Origin: Anodontia alba
Taxonomy: Eukaryota > Mollusca > Bivalvia > Lucinida > Lucinidae
NCBI GenBank assembly: GCA_964016985.1
Contig: OZ024830.1
Span: 63,380,550 to 63,444,549, forward strand
Direction: 5' to 3'
DNA: 64,000 nucleotides
Below the pieces are notes generated by a model, which saw only the letters and a program-made list of their open reading frames with translations, had not been told where the DNA came from and did no database searches. Position numbers and translations under genes: made by a program. Below, in pieces: positions 31,801-43,262 of the stretch. The stretch's first letter is position 1. Each line of letters begins with the position of its first letter.

Positions 31801-34800
31801 TGTGGTAGAAACAGGTTCGTCTATGCCAAGTCTATTTATATGCTTGGCAGGTCTTCATTTCCTTACTTTATACAGTGTACTTTCGTTTTCCATTGTGTTC
31901 CTATTTGTAGAAGCTGAACAAGCATTTTCGTGATACTGATTAATTCCAATAAGAGTTACTTCCCTTATACAACGTAGAAGAAACGTTTCTACTGTACCTT
32001 CTTTACTACACCTAAGATAAATAATTTTTGATATGTTTTAATTGAACTGAAATAATTTATCTTGTCGGTCGGTAAATTACTGAATAGTAAAAAGGTGGGC
32101 ACCACCTTCTTGTTTCTACTTCTGTCCCCACGGGACAATCAGGTAGTTTCGAGATCTTAAAAAAAAAGTCTTATTCTCCTGTTCTCACAGAACAACTTAT
32201 GGGTTTGACTTTCTTTTCTTTCTGAGCTGAAAGTTAACCTCGACACTGCTACTGTCCCGTAGGGACAATCTGGTAATCTCGAGGAATTAGGGCCTTACCC
32301 CTACTGTTCCCGTGGAACATCTGCGGGGGTGCGGCCGTCTAAATTCTTAAACGCAAATAAAATCTAACATATCAGAATCAGTGCATTTACTTTCTGATAA
32401 ATTAGCCTCAGAAATGCAATTCTAGTTAATGTAAAACTAGAGCTGGTGTTTGTAAAACACTATGCCCCCAACTGCCTGACTCTAACACTTTGACTCCAAC
32501 ACTGCTTAACCATGACGGTAACAACAGTACAAATATATACGATTTCAATGTTATTTTATCAAAGGGAAATAACTCTAAAATAGGAGATGATTGGGATAAG
32601 AAAAAAATACGGATCACCTATTTTTTCATGAGGAATCAAAACATGAAATTTCAAAACATTAGCATACATGGTTCTAAACTTATGCTATACACAATAAAGC
32701 AAACGACATTAAATGGCCCGAAATTGCGAAGGGCCATAACTCCAACATTTCATTTAATTGGTTCAAAATTTATTCAGGTGATCTCCTCCTCAATCCCAAT
32801 CAGTATACCAAATACCATGGCTCTAGCTTAAATACTTTTTGAGATATCTTGCTGAAAAAGTCAAAATGCCTAGAACTACAAAGGGCCATAACTACATCAA
32901 TTTTTCATGGAATTCCCTAAAAAACAAACCAGGTAATCTCCACATCATCCCCAATCAGCATATAATATTTCAAGACCCTAGCTTAAGTGCTTTTCGAGAA
33001 ATCTTGCTGACAAGGTCAAAATGAGCAGAACTGCAAAGGGCCGTAACTTTATCAATATTTTCATGGAATTCTCTCAAAATATAATCGGGTAATGTACACA
33101 TCATTCCCACTCACTGTATCGAATTTCAAGAACCCTGCTTAAATACTTTTCAAGATATCTTGCTCACAAGATTTAATTCTGATTTTTTTCAAAGGGGCAT
33201 AACTTTAAATAAACATGCTAGACAAGAAACAAAATACGGGTCGGCTATTTTTTCATTGGGAACCCAAATATAAAATTTCAAAACCCTAGCGTGCAGGGTT
33301 CTTAAGATATGGCATGCACAAAAAAAGCTTGATGAACGGACAAACAGTTGGATGGACAAATGAAGGCAAAATAATATGCCCCATCAATTTCATTCGAAAC
33401 TGGGGGCATAATCAGGTCATCTACTCATCGCTACCAATCTATTCATCAAATTTCAAGGCTCCAGCTTCAATAGTTTTTGAGATATTTTGTTCACAAGGGA
33501 AACACGCCCAAATTTACAAAGGGCCATTACTTATGAAATATTTTTCAGAATTTACAAAAAAATTAATCAGGTCATCTACTCATCATTACCAATCAATTCA
33601 CCAAGTTTCAAGTCTCTAGCTCTAATAGTTTTTGAGATATTTTGCTGAAAAGATAAAAATGCCCAAAATAACAAAGGGGCATAACTCAAGAAGTAAATTT
33701 CAAAATTTCTTCAAAAGTTAATCAGGTTGTCTACTCATCACTACCAGTCTATTCATCAAGTGTCAAGGCTCTAGTTCCAACAGTTTTTGAGATATTTTGC
33801 TGACAAGGTAAAATTGCCCAAAATTACAAAGGGCCATAACTCATGAAGTATTTTTCAGAATTTCTTCAAAAATTAATCAGGTCATCTACTCATCACTTAC
33901 TAAGTTTCAAGGCTCTAGCTCTAACAGTTTTTGAGATATTTTGCTGACAAGATAAAAATGCCTAAAATTACAAAGGGGCATAACTCAAGAAGTATATTTC
34001 AAAATTTCTTCAAAAGTTTATCAGGTTGACTACTCATCACTACCAGTCTATTCATCAAGTTTCAAGGCTCTAGCTTCAATAGTTTTTGAGATATTTTGCT
34101 GACAAGTTAAAAATGCCCTAAATTACAAAGGGCCATAACTCATGAAGTGTTTTTCAGAATTTCTTCAAAAGTTAATCAGGTCATCTACACATCACTACAA
34201 ATCCATTTACTAAGTTTCAAGGCTCAAGCTCTAACAATTTTTGAGATATTTTGCTGACAAGGTAAAAATGCCCAAAATTACAAAGGGCCATAACTCAAAA
34301 GGCATTTTTCAAAATTTCTTCAAAAGTTAATCAGGTTGTCTACTCATCACTACCAGTCTATTCTTTAAGTTTCAAGGCTCTAGCTCCAACGGTTTTTGAG
34401 ATATTTTGCTGACAAGATAAAAATGCCCAAAATTACAAAGGGCCATAACTCATGAAGTATTTTTCAGAATTTCTTCAAAAGTTAATCAGGTCATCTACTC
34501 ATCACTACAAATCCATTTACTAAGTTTCAAGGCTCTAGCTCTAACAGTTTTTGAGATATTTTGCTGACAAGGTAAAACTGCCCAAAATTACAAAGGGCCA
34601 TAACTCAAGAAGTATTTTTCAAAATTTCTTCAAAAGTTAATCAGGTTGTCTACTCATCACTACCAGTCTATTCATCAAGTTTCAAGGCTCTAGCTTTAAT
34701 AGTTTTTGAGATATTTTGCTGACAAGATTGCATCCATATTTTTTCAAAGGGCCATAACTCAGAAAAGGGGTACAATCCTGTCAAGAAAAAAAATACGTGT

Positions 34801-35215
34801 CAGCTATTTTTTCATGAGGAATCCATATATGAAATTTCAAAACAGTAGCATTCACGGTTTTAAAGTTATGCTATGCATCAAAAAGCGTGACGAACGGACG
34901 GAAGGACGGACGGACGAACAACCCAGAAGCAATATGCCCCTCCAACTTCTTTGAAGTTGGGGGCATAATAAAATACATAAATTTTGCCAGTCTTGTTGGA
35001 TGCTTTTTTTATCACTGTATCACCACATCCAGAGATTCGAACCAAATACCTTGTCTGCCTCAACTTGCAGGAAAATAAAATCTAAAAATACTAAAACACA
35101 ACGCGAAGTCTAATTCTACACTTTCCTGTGAGTCGGGATGGAATATTGGCCCAACCGTCGGTCCGAGACTAGGCGCTCAATCCTAGCCCGACCCCGGTGG
35201 CCCTACCCTACTACA
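31801..35215 (+). repeat. 3' LTR, split by TR-D
   Basis: 31801-32436 and 34968-35215 together match the 5' LTR with about a dozen substitutions, all transitions by eye. The insertion of TR-D falls in an A-rich stretch (GTAAAATAAAATAC in the 5' LTR). Confidence 0.9.
32437..34967 (+). repeat. TR-D: hairpin-ended minisatellite element, ~153 bp monomer
   Basis: Starts CTAGAGCTGGTGTTTGTAAA with stem GTGTTT/AAACAC, then TATGCCCCCAACT. A diverged first part (32500-33400) is followed by about eight regular monomers: ACAAAGGGCCATAACTCA, AATTTCTTCAAAAGTTAATC, ATCACTACCAGTCTATTC, TTTTTGAGATATTTTGCTGA. It ends with ACGGACGGACGAAC and a stem-loop TATGCCCCTCCAACTTC / AAGTTGGGGGCATA. The 5' LTR gives the exact empty site, showing at most one duplicated A. 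Confidence 0.92.
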
Positions 35216-35219
35216 GTTG

Positions 35220-36415
35220 TGATGAACTTGACCTTCAGAGTGTTAAAGGGCCATAAATTTCAGAATCCAGATCAGTTTTCCCATGATCAAGTTATATAAT
35301 GTTGGGATGCTGAGTCCACAAACACCATCACTGTGAAAAATCTGGAGAATCAGAAGTGTTTCCTGGTGAGACACCTGAAGACAATAGATCACCAGAACAA
35401 TGATCACCAGGACATAGTGCTATTAGAAGATCAAAGGGATATAAAAAGAAAAGTAAGCCTAGCAGAAATAAAACCCTTTAATATCAACTGCTTATATAGA
35501 ACAGAAAGATACAAAATTTCATCATAATAAAAAGAAAAAAACATACACAACTTCTGAAACTAGAACACGTTAAAAAAATATTTTGAAAATAAAATAATTT
35601 TCCAACCTACCTACCCTAATTCTCAAAAGCATGTAACTGGAATCACATAGCCTGGAAACCCATAACTCCGTTCACCTAAGGTTGAGCAATCCTGCTATCA
35701 TTTTTTATTGCAAGAATGGTTTTATGTGCATATATTTTATACATTTGACTAAATACCTATAAGAATATCAAGATTAAAGGAAATAAATATCACATCTTTA
35801 AATTCTACACTCTTCAGAATATGAAGGGGGTGTTTAGGGCATGATCTCATAACTCCGTTCACTCAAATTTCTTTGTTTATCACAGGCAACCAGGTTCATT
35901 CTATGCATATTTTATATAATGAACATTAAATTTAGAGTATAACTGTTCTAAAATTGTTGATACTATTTGTATTCATTCACATGCTTGTCACTGGTTAGTG
36001 ATTTTTTGGGGGTACCCCCTAAATATTTAGCATTTTGTGATAAATTTTGATTTTTATGCATAAAATTGTAAGCGATAACTGATTTTCTTGAAAATCAACT
36101 ATAATGTTAGTTATTTCTTGTTAATTTTAATGTGGCATAAATTTAAGAAAGATTTGTTTTCATATTATTCTATGCAGAAGGTGAACGGAGTTATGGGGGT
36201 GAACGGAATTATGAGAACATGCCATATATATTTCGTTTTTGCCTTATGTGTTGACAAAAGGTTTGGTTTGTTTCCACAGCTCCAGATGAGTAGTAAGTTA
36301 TTGTTGAATATTAGAAACCATGAATTATTATACCAATTTTATGTCTTTTTGAATTGAAAATTGGTCCAGTGCTTCAAAGGCCAGTCGCTTCAAAGGCCAG
36401 TCGGACAGGCATTTT
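35220..36415. other. No gene seen; CCGTTCAC repeat pairs
   Basis: CATAACTCCGTTCAC occurs at about 35664 and 35848 and its complement GTGAACGGA(G/A)TTATG twice at about 36182-36212, an inverted arrangement across ~550 bp that may be a small decayed element. GCTTCAAAGGCCAGTC is duplicated in tandem at about 36370-36402. Short frames have no domain. The next PIGL exon is not recognisable here. Confidence 0.5.
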
Positions 36416-36559
36416 CTAGAGCACCTGGACGTACAGAAAATTACTTGTTTCTGTTTCAATACGGTGTAGGGCCTGGAATGGCATAGATACACAGGGAAAT
36501 GTATTGAACTGGTCAGGGAAAAGCCCGAGAATTCTCTTCATGGAATTTAAAGAATATAC

Positions 36560-36809
36560 CTTTGGAAAAACAAACAACGTATACCCTATGGCCGTCATTT
36601 CGAAGGTTCAATATCGTCGGAGTGAAGAACATGCACTCGTCATCAGGATGGGCTGTCAGAATTAAGATATTTTTTCTCGAGCTAAGGCTATATTCTCTGG
36701 ACACGAGTTTGTTCACACAAATAAATTTAATGTACAGTAGACACACAACTACAAGTAAGATGTAAGGAAGAACAGTCTCTTTAAATATTTCTAAATGAAA
36801 CCAATTCAT
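36560..36809 (-). CDS. PIGL: PIGL-like first exon (GlcNAc-PI de-N-acetylase)
   Basis: Reads leftward from ATG at 36809-36807. About 83 residues: a hydrophobic segment (VLPYILLVVVCLLYIKFICV, residues about 13-32), fitting a single N-terminal ER-membrane anchor, then NILILTAHPDDECMFFTPTI, with the AHPDDE motif whose His and Asp bind the active-site metal in the PIG-L/LmbE family. It ends in CFSK followed by a donor-like AAAG|GTATAT at 36560/36559. PIGL removes acetate from GlcNAc-phosphatidylinositol, the second step of GPI-anchor synthesis on the cytoplasmic ER face. Further exons should lie at lower coordinates but none is recognised in the 36 kb of repeats, so either intron 1 is very long or this is an orphan exon. 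Confidence 0.75.
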
Positions 36810-36900
36810 GTTCTACCCAATTTTACTTTTCCCGCAATGTGTTTACGGCAGGCTACTCGGTACTTCCTGTCGTAAAATCGCAGAAAAAAAATAATAGAAC
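36810..36900 (-). promoter_or_regulatory. Probable PIGL promoter / 5' UTR
   Basis: Just upstream of the PIGL ATG, with no TATA box. On the minus strand there is GACAGGAAGTAC (about 36859-36870), an ETS-type GGAAGT site of the kind common in housekeeping promoters. Assignment is by position and motif only. Confidence 0.4.
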
Positions 36901-37019
36901 TGGATGACTGCTAGTAATTCAAATTATAAATATATGTAAAATGGCATTAAATAAATTAAATGACAGATCACTCGTTGCATTGTGGCACTTTATGATTACG
37001 ACTTTCGTTTATTGTTGTT

Positions 37020-37300
37020 TAGCAGACCCTTGGCCGAAGGGTCAGTGTATTCCTTGGACAAATCATTTGGACCATTGGACCTTGGACTGGGTCAAGTGAT
37101 TTTCAGTTGGACCAAATTAATGTGGTCCAACTGACATATCTGTTTGACCGTATTAAACCATATTTTTTACAAGTAAAGTAATATATATCTACGTACATTG
37201 TATACGTTTTATTTATTTATTTCACTTTTGATAAAACAATTTTAATGAGATAATTTGGGTATTTTTAATAATATGAAAATAGGCTTAGCCTAAATGCGAG
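37020..37300 (+). repeat. TTGGACC-rich repeat, copy 1
   Basis: Clustered TTGGACC / GGTCCAA motifs (CCTTGGACAAATCATTTGGA, TTGGACCAAATTAATGTGGT) followed by ATATCTACGTA and TTGATAAAACAATTT. The same order occurs at 45960-46215 and, inverted, at 59345-59480. Confidence 0.7.
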
Positions 37301-37460
37301 CACAGCACAGACGTATCTGTATTCTCTTCAAAAGTCCTTCACAGCATCATTAACTTCATCACGAAAACATGCCTATATAATTCTGACCCCCTTAAACCCC
37401 ACTTTTAAATAGTAAAACTGGGGTTTACAGGGGTATACATTATTTCTCTTATTACTGCAT

Positions 37461-37535
37461 AAAACATAGATTGTGGGTACTCGTTAGAACCGCCTCGCCG
37501 AGGCGGTTCTAACGAGTACCCACAATCTATGTTTT
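37461..37535. repeat. Perfect 75-bp palindrome
   Basis: Two 37-bp arms (37461-37497 and 37499-37535) are exact reverse complements around one C. It sits between the TTGGACC repeat and the TIR element at 37638, inside a weaker inverted pair (ACGAAAACATGCCTAT near 37362 and its complement near 37620). Confidence 0.95.
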
Positions 37536-37637
37536 GAGCAGAAATATGAAAAATATCAGAGTTTTTTTTTTAGCTGAAAATATTCAGTTTTTTTGGAGGT
37601 GAAATTTTCCATATATTTGAATAGGCGTGTTTTCGTA

Positions 37638-39399
37638 ATCCCTTATGAAAAAAAATGGGCCTGTGGCAAGGTCTGCTGCAGAGCTATGACCAAGTTGTGG
37701 CAATGATGTAGCAACATTGCCGCAATGTTGCTGCAGTGTGTTTTTACCATGCAAATGAAGGCTGTCATGAGGTTGCCGCAGACCTATTGCAAAATTGCGG
37801 CAAACATTTGGCTGTACTATTGGAAAAGGGACTTTACAAAGCTAAACATATGCATGCGCAGGCCCTCAGGGATGTTGCTGTTCTAAAATGCAGACACCCT
37901 GAACACACAGGACGCCTGAAAATATACCCTACATGTATGTAATATTTCAGCTCAGATATTTTTTTTTTATCTTGAACAGATATTTGGGCATGTGATACTA
38001 ATGTTTTATGTATAAGGTTAACTTTCTATGACACAGTCCCTTTTAATATGCATCTGCATAGGATATCCCTCCTCAGAGCCCCATCCCCTACTCCCTGGGC
38101 CTCATAACCTTTACTAGCAGATCCCCTATTTAGAGGTTCTAACATTTCTTTTAAAGGAGTCAATAGTTGAAGAGATTTGACAAGAACAATTTCAGATGTG
38201 AGTAAGCACGCTTGTTTGGCTTGCTATTTGATTCAATGCATTTAGATAACTAGTTTCCATGCAGAATCTTATCAAGTCTCTATGCATCTTTAGTTTCATT
38301 AAATGAAACTCATGATTTATGTTTCTAAATCTCTATGCATGATTCTTTATGATCCTGAGTAAAATGTAAAATGGAATTACAGTCTTTGAAAAAGTTTTGG
38401 GTTTTTAATTGCAAAGAAAATAAACTGACCATTTTCAATAATCTTTTTAAATAAAATTTAAGAATCCATATAGAAAACAGTATTCCAATGAAAACACAAA
38501 CCCTTAATTCACTGATACAACGAAACACAAAATTAAATGTATTCCACAATAAAACAAGAAAATCACTATCAAATCCTTTACTTTCGAACTGGTCACTCAT
38601 TCAGTGCTATCCTATAAGACTGCACTTTTTGGTCAAAAAGCAAAGTATCTGACCACTTTTATGATATCTTAATTTAAAGCACATTGGAGTCATGGCAACA
38701 GGGCCATAATACTTCTCTAAACCTGTCTTGCATAATTACAATTATTTTCTGGCAATGTTCTGGCAAAATTGGCAATAAGCTTGCCATAATGTTATAGAAA
38801 TTCACTTCTGCACTGAACTTAACAGCTTGAAACTTTTCAAAGTATCTGACCTGAAAAAAAGTTGATATGGATCATGTCAGCAGAGTGTTGTTTTTCCCCA
38901 TTGAAGATCCAGTTTTGGTTGTTTTAAATTATCACTGTCACAGTGATCTGTTGTTAACATTCAGGTGTCATAAAAACTTGCAAATGTAAGGTGAAAATTA
39001 TTGATGTAGCAAATTTTCTTGAACCCCATTTCAGAATATAATTATTAATATTGAGGTGGTCTGCTGCTTCCAGTATAATTATCTTTGTCAAATAAATTTT
39101 GAAATTCCAAATAAACAACTGAGTGGCATGAAATAATCTCTAGTAATCATCAGATTAAGAGATAATGGCAAATCTCTGGCAAACTACCTCAAAAAAAGAA
39201 AACTTTCTAGCAAAGTTTTGGCAATTTCCTTGACCCCCGATATCTTTTGGCAAAGTTCTGGCAAACTCCCCCCTGCTGGCGAGGTACTTTGCCATTAGCG
39301 GCAATGATCGGCAAAGTTTAGCGGCACAGTATTTCTTTGCTGCAACCATGCCGCTGCCTTGTAGCGACATTATGGCACAGATTCTTTTTCATAAGGGAT
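37638..39399. mobile_element. TIR element, 1.76 kb, non-autonomous
   Basis: Left end ATCCCTTATGAAAAAAAATG and right end complement ATCCCTTATGAAAAAGAATC, continuing as ..TGTGGCA / ..TGTGCCA. Both subterminal parts are dense in TGGCAA / TTGCCG motifs (37670-37810 and 39165-39370). The middle is AT-rich with no transposase frame. Target duplication could not be fixed. Confidence 0.7.
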
Positions 39400-40000
39400 A
39401 TGAGAATGACTATCAGTATATAAAAATATATTTTAATCAATAATAAATAATAAAAATAATCAGCAATATATGTTCGTGACGTGTTATTGACACTCATTTC
39501 TTGTCACTTCGTGACTTGTCTTGTCTTGTTGTGGATGTCCGGACTTGATAGTCCCACACGCAGTCAAGCTCACTGCGTTTCCTCGTCCTCTGGCAGGAGG
39601 GCAAGGGCAATTTGTTGAACGATATGTATGTGTATAGTTGTACCGAACAGTTCTAGGAAACTGACTGACTGATCCGCAACGTTGTCGAAATCCATACATG
39701 CACACGATTCATACACGCCATATTACACTATATACAACCACCATCCAGAAGTAAAAATTCATGCAATATTTACATTAACTATGTAGTTTGTTTGACTCTT
39801 TACCAAGGTACTGTTAGTTCTATCTAAAAGACCGGCAATTAACTTTCATATCACTGAGGTTGTCCCAAGAGTTCACAACGTTTCAGGTGAAGCGCGAAGC
39901 ACAGCCTCCTTGTGATCCGTTCAACAGCAACAGCTTCCTGGGGTGAGATCGAAACCTTACCAGCCACCATGGCTGACATACAGTCCAAAAGCAACTGCGT

Positions 40001-43000
40001 TTAGGCTACCTTATCGTCTAGAACGTTTGCAACCGCGGTTGGGTGATTCCTATATGTGAGTTCATTTTCAATTTCCGCGAGGTAGCGCAGTCTGACAGAA
40101 CTTAAGGCACCACACTCAGCAATAAAGTGTACCCTATCCTCAGTTGCAGCAGAACAGAGCAGACATAGACCTGTAACCGAGCCTCCTTTGAACTTTGCTC
40201 TATCCTTCTGCAGGTAGTAGGTTCCTGTTAACAGACGTACTTTGATAACAGCTCTCTTGACGTCCCGCGTTGAACCAGTCACAGTTCTCCAACAGGGGTG
40301 GGGTTCACCAACCTTACATGCTTTCACATTTAGGTACTTCAACGTTGATTTTGTTGCCGCCTCTGTACACCAAGTATTAGACACCAAGCTGTCCACTTGC
40401 ACTTTGATCGCAGCTTTACATTTATCTTCTGAAGAAAATTGCTCCTTGAGGACGTATATATTTGGGAGGTTATACTTGTGCAGAAGACGGTTACAGGCAG
40501 TAAACCAGCTATGACTATCGGCATCCTTCACAGCAATCTGACGCAGAGCGACATCTTGTTCCAGCGTACCGTCTTTGAAAAGAACATTGCACAACAACGT
40601 AAGCCTCCTCAGATCCAACTCATTCTCTAGCGGGCGAATCCCCAACAAACATGTAACAGCAACTGTAGCTGTACTTCTGGTTAAAGACTGTAGCTTTCGT
40701 AGCATCTCTCGCTGTAACCTCTCCAGGGCTGTAACATCAGCCAGAGTCAGTGACAGGATTTCAAGACCATAGAGCACCCGAGGCACCACATATATCTTCC
40801 ACAGGTGAGAGGACACAATTGGATTCAATCCTGATCCGCCATACACGCCTGCTCCCATCATGCTATACATTGTACGCCTGCCCAACTGCACTTTTTTCTG
40901 GATATCTGGTCTACCAGTACTCTCCCTATGGACACCCAGGTGCACTGCACTCTGTACTTTTGATATAGGCTCTTCACCATACATGATGTCGGACTCTGGA
41001 TCCTTGTCATCCTTATTCATGGGCACTTCTTCCGACTTCTGGGGATGGATACAATAATGATGTCCACCACAATACCACCGGACAATTGTCACAATACACT
41101 GAGCATGCATTTTGCCACCAAGAACTGCAACATCATCAGCACACGTGGGTGCTCCGCAGTACAGACAGCCAATAGTAGCCCCGATACCAGATTCCTCAGT
41201 CACATGCAGGAGGTCATTATTGAACAACTTATAGTGTATAGTGCTGAGGATGCCTCCCTGGCGGACACCCTGCTTGACAGGGAAAGGTGCAGAAACACGT
41301 TGACCCCATCTCTCAGAAGACGTTGCTTGTGTATACATGTTTAATACAGTAAGCCAGATACATCCATCTACACCTTCCAGGTAGATTTTCCTCAGTAATG
41401 ATCCCTGCCATCCACGTCAAACGCCTTGGCGGCATCCAGCGCCACAAGTGTAAGCGGTTCACCACGATCTTTCGCCTCATTCTGCATTTCCGAAATTAGG
41501 AGGGCTGCGTTGATAGATGAGGACTTCTTCGTGAAGCCGCGCTGCAGCCTGGACTGGTTCTGAGATAGGACAGTTTCCGTACGTCTCTGGAGTACCTTTT
41601 CCAGCACTTTCCCAGTAATGGACAGGATCGTAATTCCCCTATAATTTGTGGGAAGAGTTGCATCCTTATCTTTCTTTGGTACAGGTGTCACCAGACCTTC
41701 CAGCATCATTGGCGGGATGTACCCACAGGAAAGAATGTAATTTATCAGGCCAGCCAGAGGTTGACACACCTCATCCACAGCATGCTTCAGATGCTCAGCA
41801 GTAAAGCAATGTATATCCCGTGCCTTCCCATTTTTAAAGGAGTGTATTATGTTGCGGATTTCCTTGGCTGTAACAGGGGTAGGTTCCAGTGAGCCTTCAG
41901 TTTTTGCACAGATTTCCTCAATATCCGCCATATCTGCCTCAACCTGTGAGAAGTACTCTTTATCGAAGTTCTCATTGTTGGAAGGGGTAGCTAGGGATTG
42001 GAAGTGTGAGGCAAAGCCATTTGCAATATCGTCAGCAAAGGACAAGGTTTCACCATTATAGATCAGGACTTGGGTAACCGTGTTAGGGATAGTGCGCTGT
42101 CTTTTAATCAGCCGATGAAAAAGCTTGACATCAGTATCTTTTGCAGTCATAATCTCTGTCAGAAGCTCCTGGTTTTGCTGACAGAGCGTCACCCGCAGCA
42201 CCTGCCTCATATATTTCCTGGCCTCCTTTCTATTCCTGAATGAACTGCTCTCCCCTCTGGGCCTAACAGCGCGTTTCCACTCATAGTGTGCTTTCTTACT
42301 CATTTGCACCGCAACCGCCACCGTATCATTCCAGATCGGGTAGCCCTTTTTCGATTTTTTCTTACGTGGTAAAGGCGATGCAGCCTTGGCTGCTCCATTC
42401 AGGATTGACGTAATGGTACGAACACATGTATCAGCATCCAGGGATGAAGACGGTGGTTTATGTCCCGAGGTGGACAGAGCGTCCTGCACAACATCTTTGT
42501 ATAATTCAACATCACATTTGTCCCAACGAACTCTGTCCTGGACTGTTGATTTAGGTTCCTCAGGCATAGATGGCAATACAACTTGAAGCACCAGATGCGT
42601 ATGATCGGAGAGATTCATGTAGTGCATGTCGTGGATCCTGACCTTGTATGACAGAGGGCACCTGGGAGACATTGCCACCAGAAAGTAGTCAATCTGAGAC
42701 GAACTGCCATTAGAGGCATGAAAGAACGTGTCCTGTACTGGATAATCATTATCGACCTCAAGGTTATGCTCCCTGACAAATTCCTTAAAGACAGTGTCCC
42801 TTCATATAATAGTTTCTCTATGAAGAGAAGAATTGAAATCGCCACCAAGAACGATTGTATGGGAACTGGAGTATTTTAGGATAATCTCATGAAGCATGTC
42901 CAGACTATCATCAAAAAACATCTCATCCATTGCTGAACCACGAGTAGGCAGATAAACATTCACCAAACAGCTGGATCTGCTCTAAGCTCCATCACATTAA

Positions 43001-43260
43001 TCCTTTCGCTTGACTGGGAGACACTTAATACGGGGGTTAAGATTTGACCTCCATAGTATACATGTCCCTCCATAACTCCTTGAATGTAGACTAGGACCCA
43101 CAGGATCATTATCATCCATACAACCAGCAACGAATTCAGTATTGTTGTAAACCTCAAAAAGGATCTTCTTTTGATAATTGTACAACCGTGTATCTTGCAG
43201 AAAAAGGATTGCATATACTGAAGAGAGATGCTTGACAAAATTCAGGTTTGTAGAGATGTT
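40001..43260 (-). pseudogene. LINE endonuclease-reverse transcriptase
   Basis: Endonuclease: FLQDTRLYNYQKKILF near 43200, YGGTCILW near 43055, VLGGDFNSSL near 42850 (catalytic Asp/Asn), SQIDYFLVA near 42680, and LSDHTHLVL near 42600 (terminal Asp-His). RT: VPKKDKDATLPTNYRGITIL near 41680, TLVALDAAKAFDVD near 41430 (first Asp), VKQGVRQGGILST near 41270, and CADDVAVLGG near 41135, with Cys in place of the usual aromatic before ADD. The C-terminal part has LCLLCSAATEDRVHFIAECG, a Cys-Cys-His-Cys knuckle. Frameshifts or stops lie near 43010, 42800 and 41395. It would nick target DNA and reverse-transcribe the element RNA. Confidence 0.85.
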
Positions 43261-43262
43261 CT

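Larger units (their letters stand above)
23039..35215 (+). mobile_element. Ty3/gypsy LTR retrotransposon, complete with 4-bp duplication
   Basis: LTRs of ~880 bp (TGTGGTAG..CTACTACA) at 23039-23920 and 31801-35215 (the latter holding TR-D) are flanked by GTTG at 23035-23038 and 35216-35219. Order: primer site, gag, protease, RT, RNase H, integrase, then a separate zinc-finger ORF, polypurine tract, LTR. RT before integrase places it in Ty3/gypsy, not copia. By eye the two LTRs differ at about a dozen bases plus one indel, so insertion is fairly recent. Four lesions break the gag-pro-pol frame, while pol and the extra ORF are open. Confidence 0.92.

Noticed and set aside
36088..36357. 89-codon plus-strand frame upstream of PIGL
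   Set aside because: No domain, AT-rich, overlaps the CCGTTCAC inverted motif; not a PIGL exon on the right strand.
38325..38600. Minus-strand frame with hydrophobic stretch
   Set aside because: Lies inside a non-autonomous TIR element; composition typical of AT-rich noncoding DNA.
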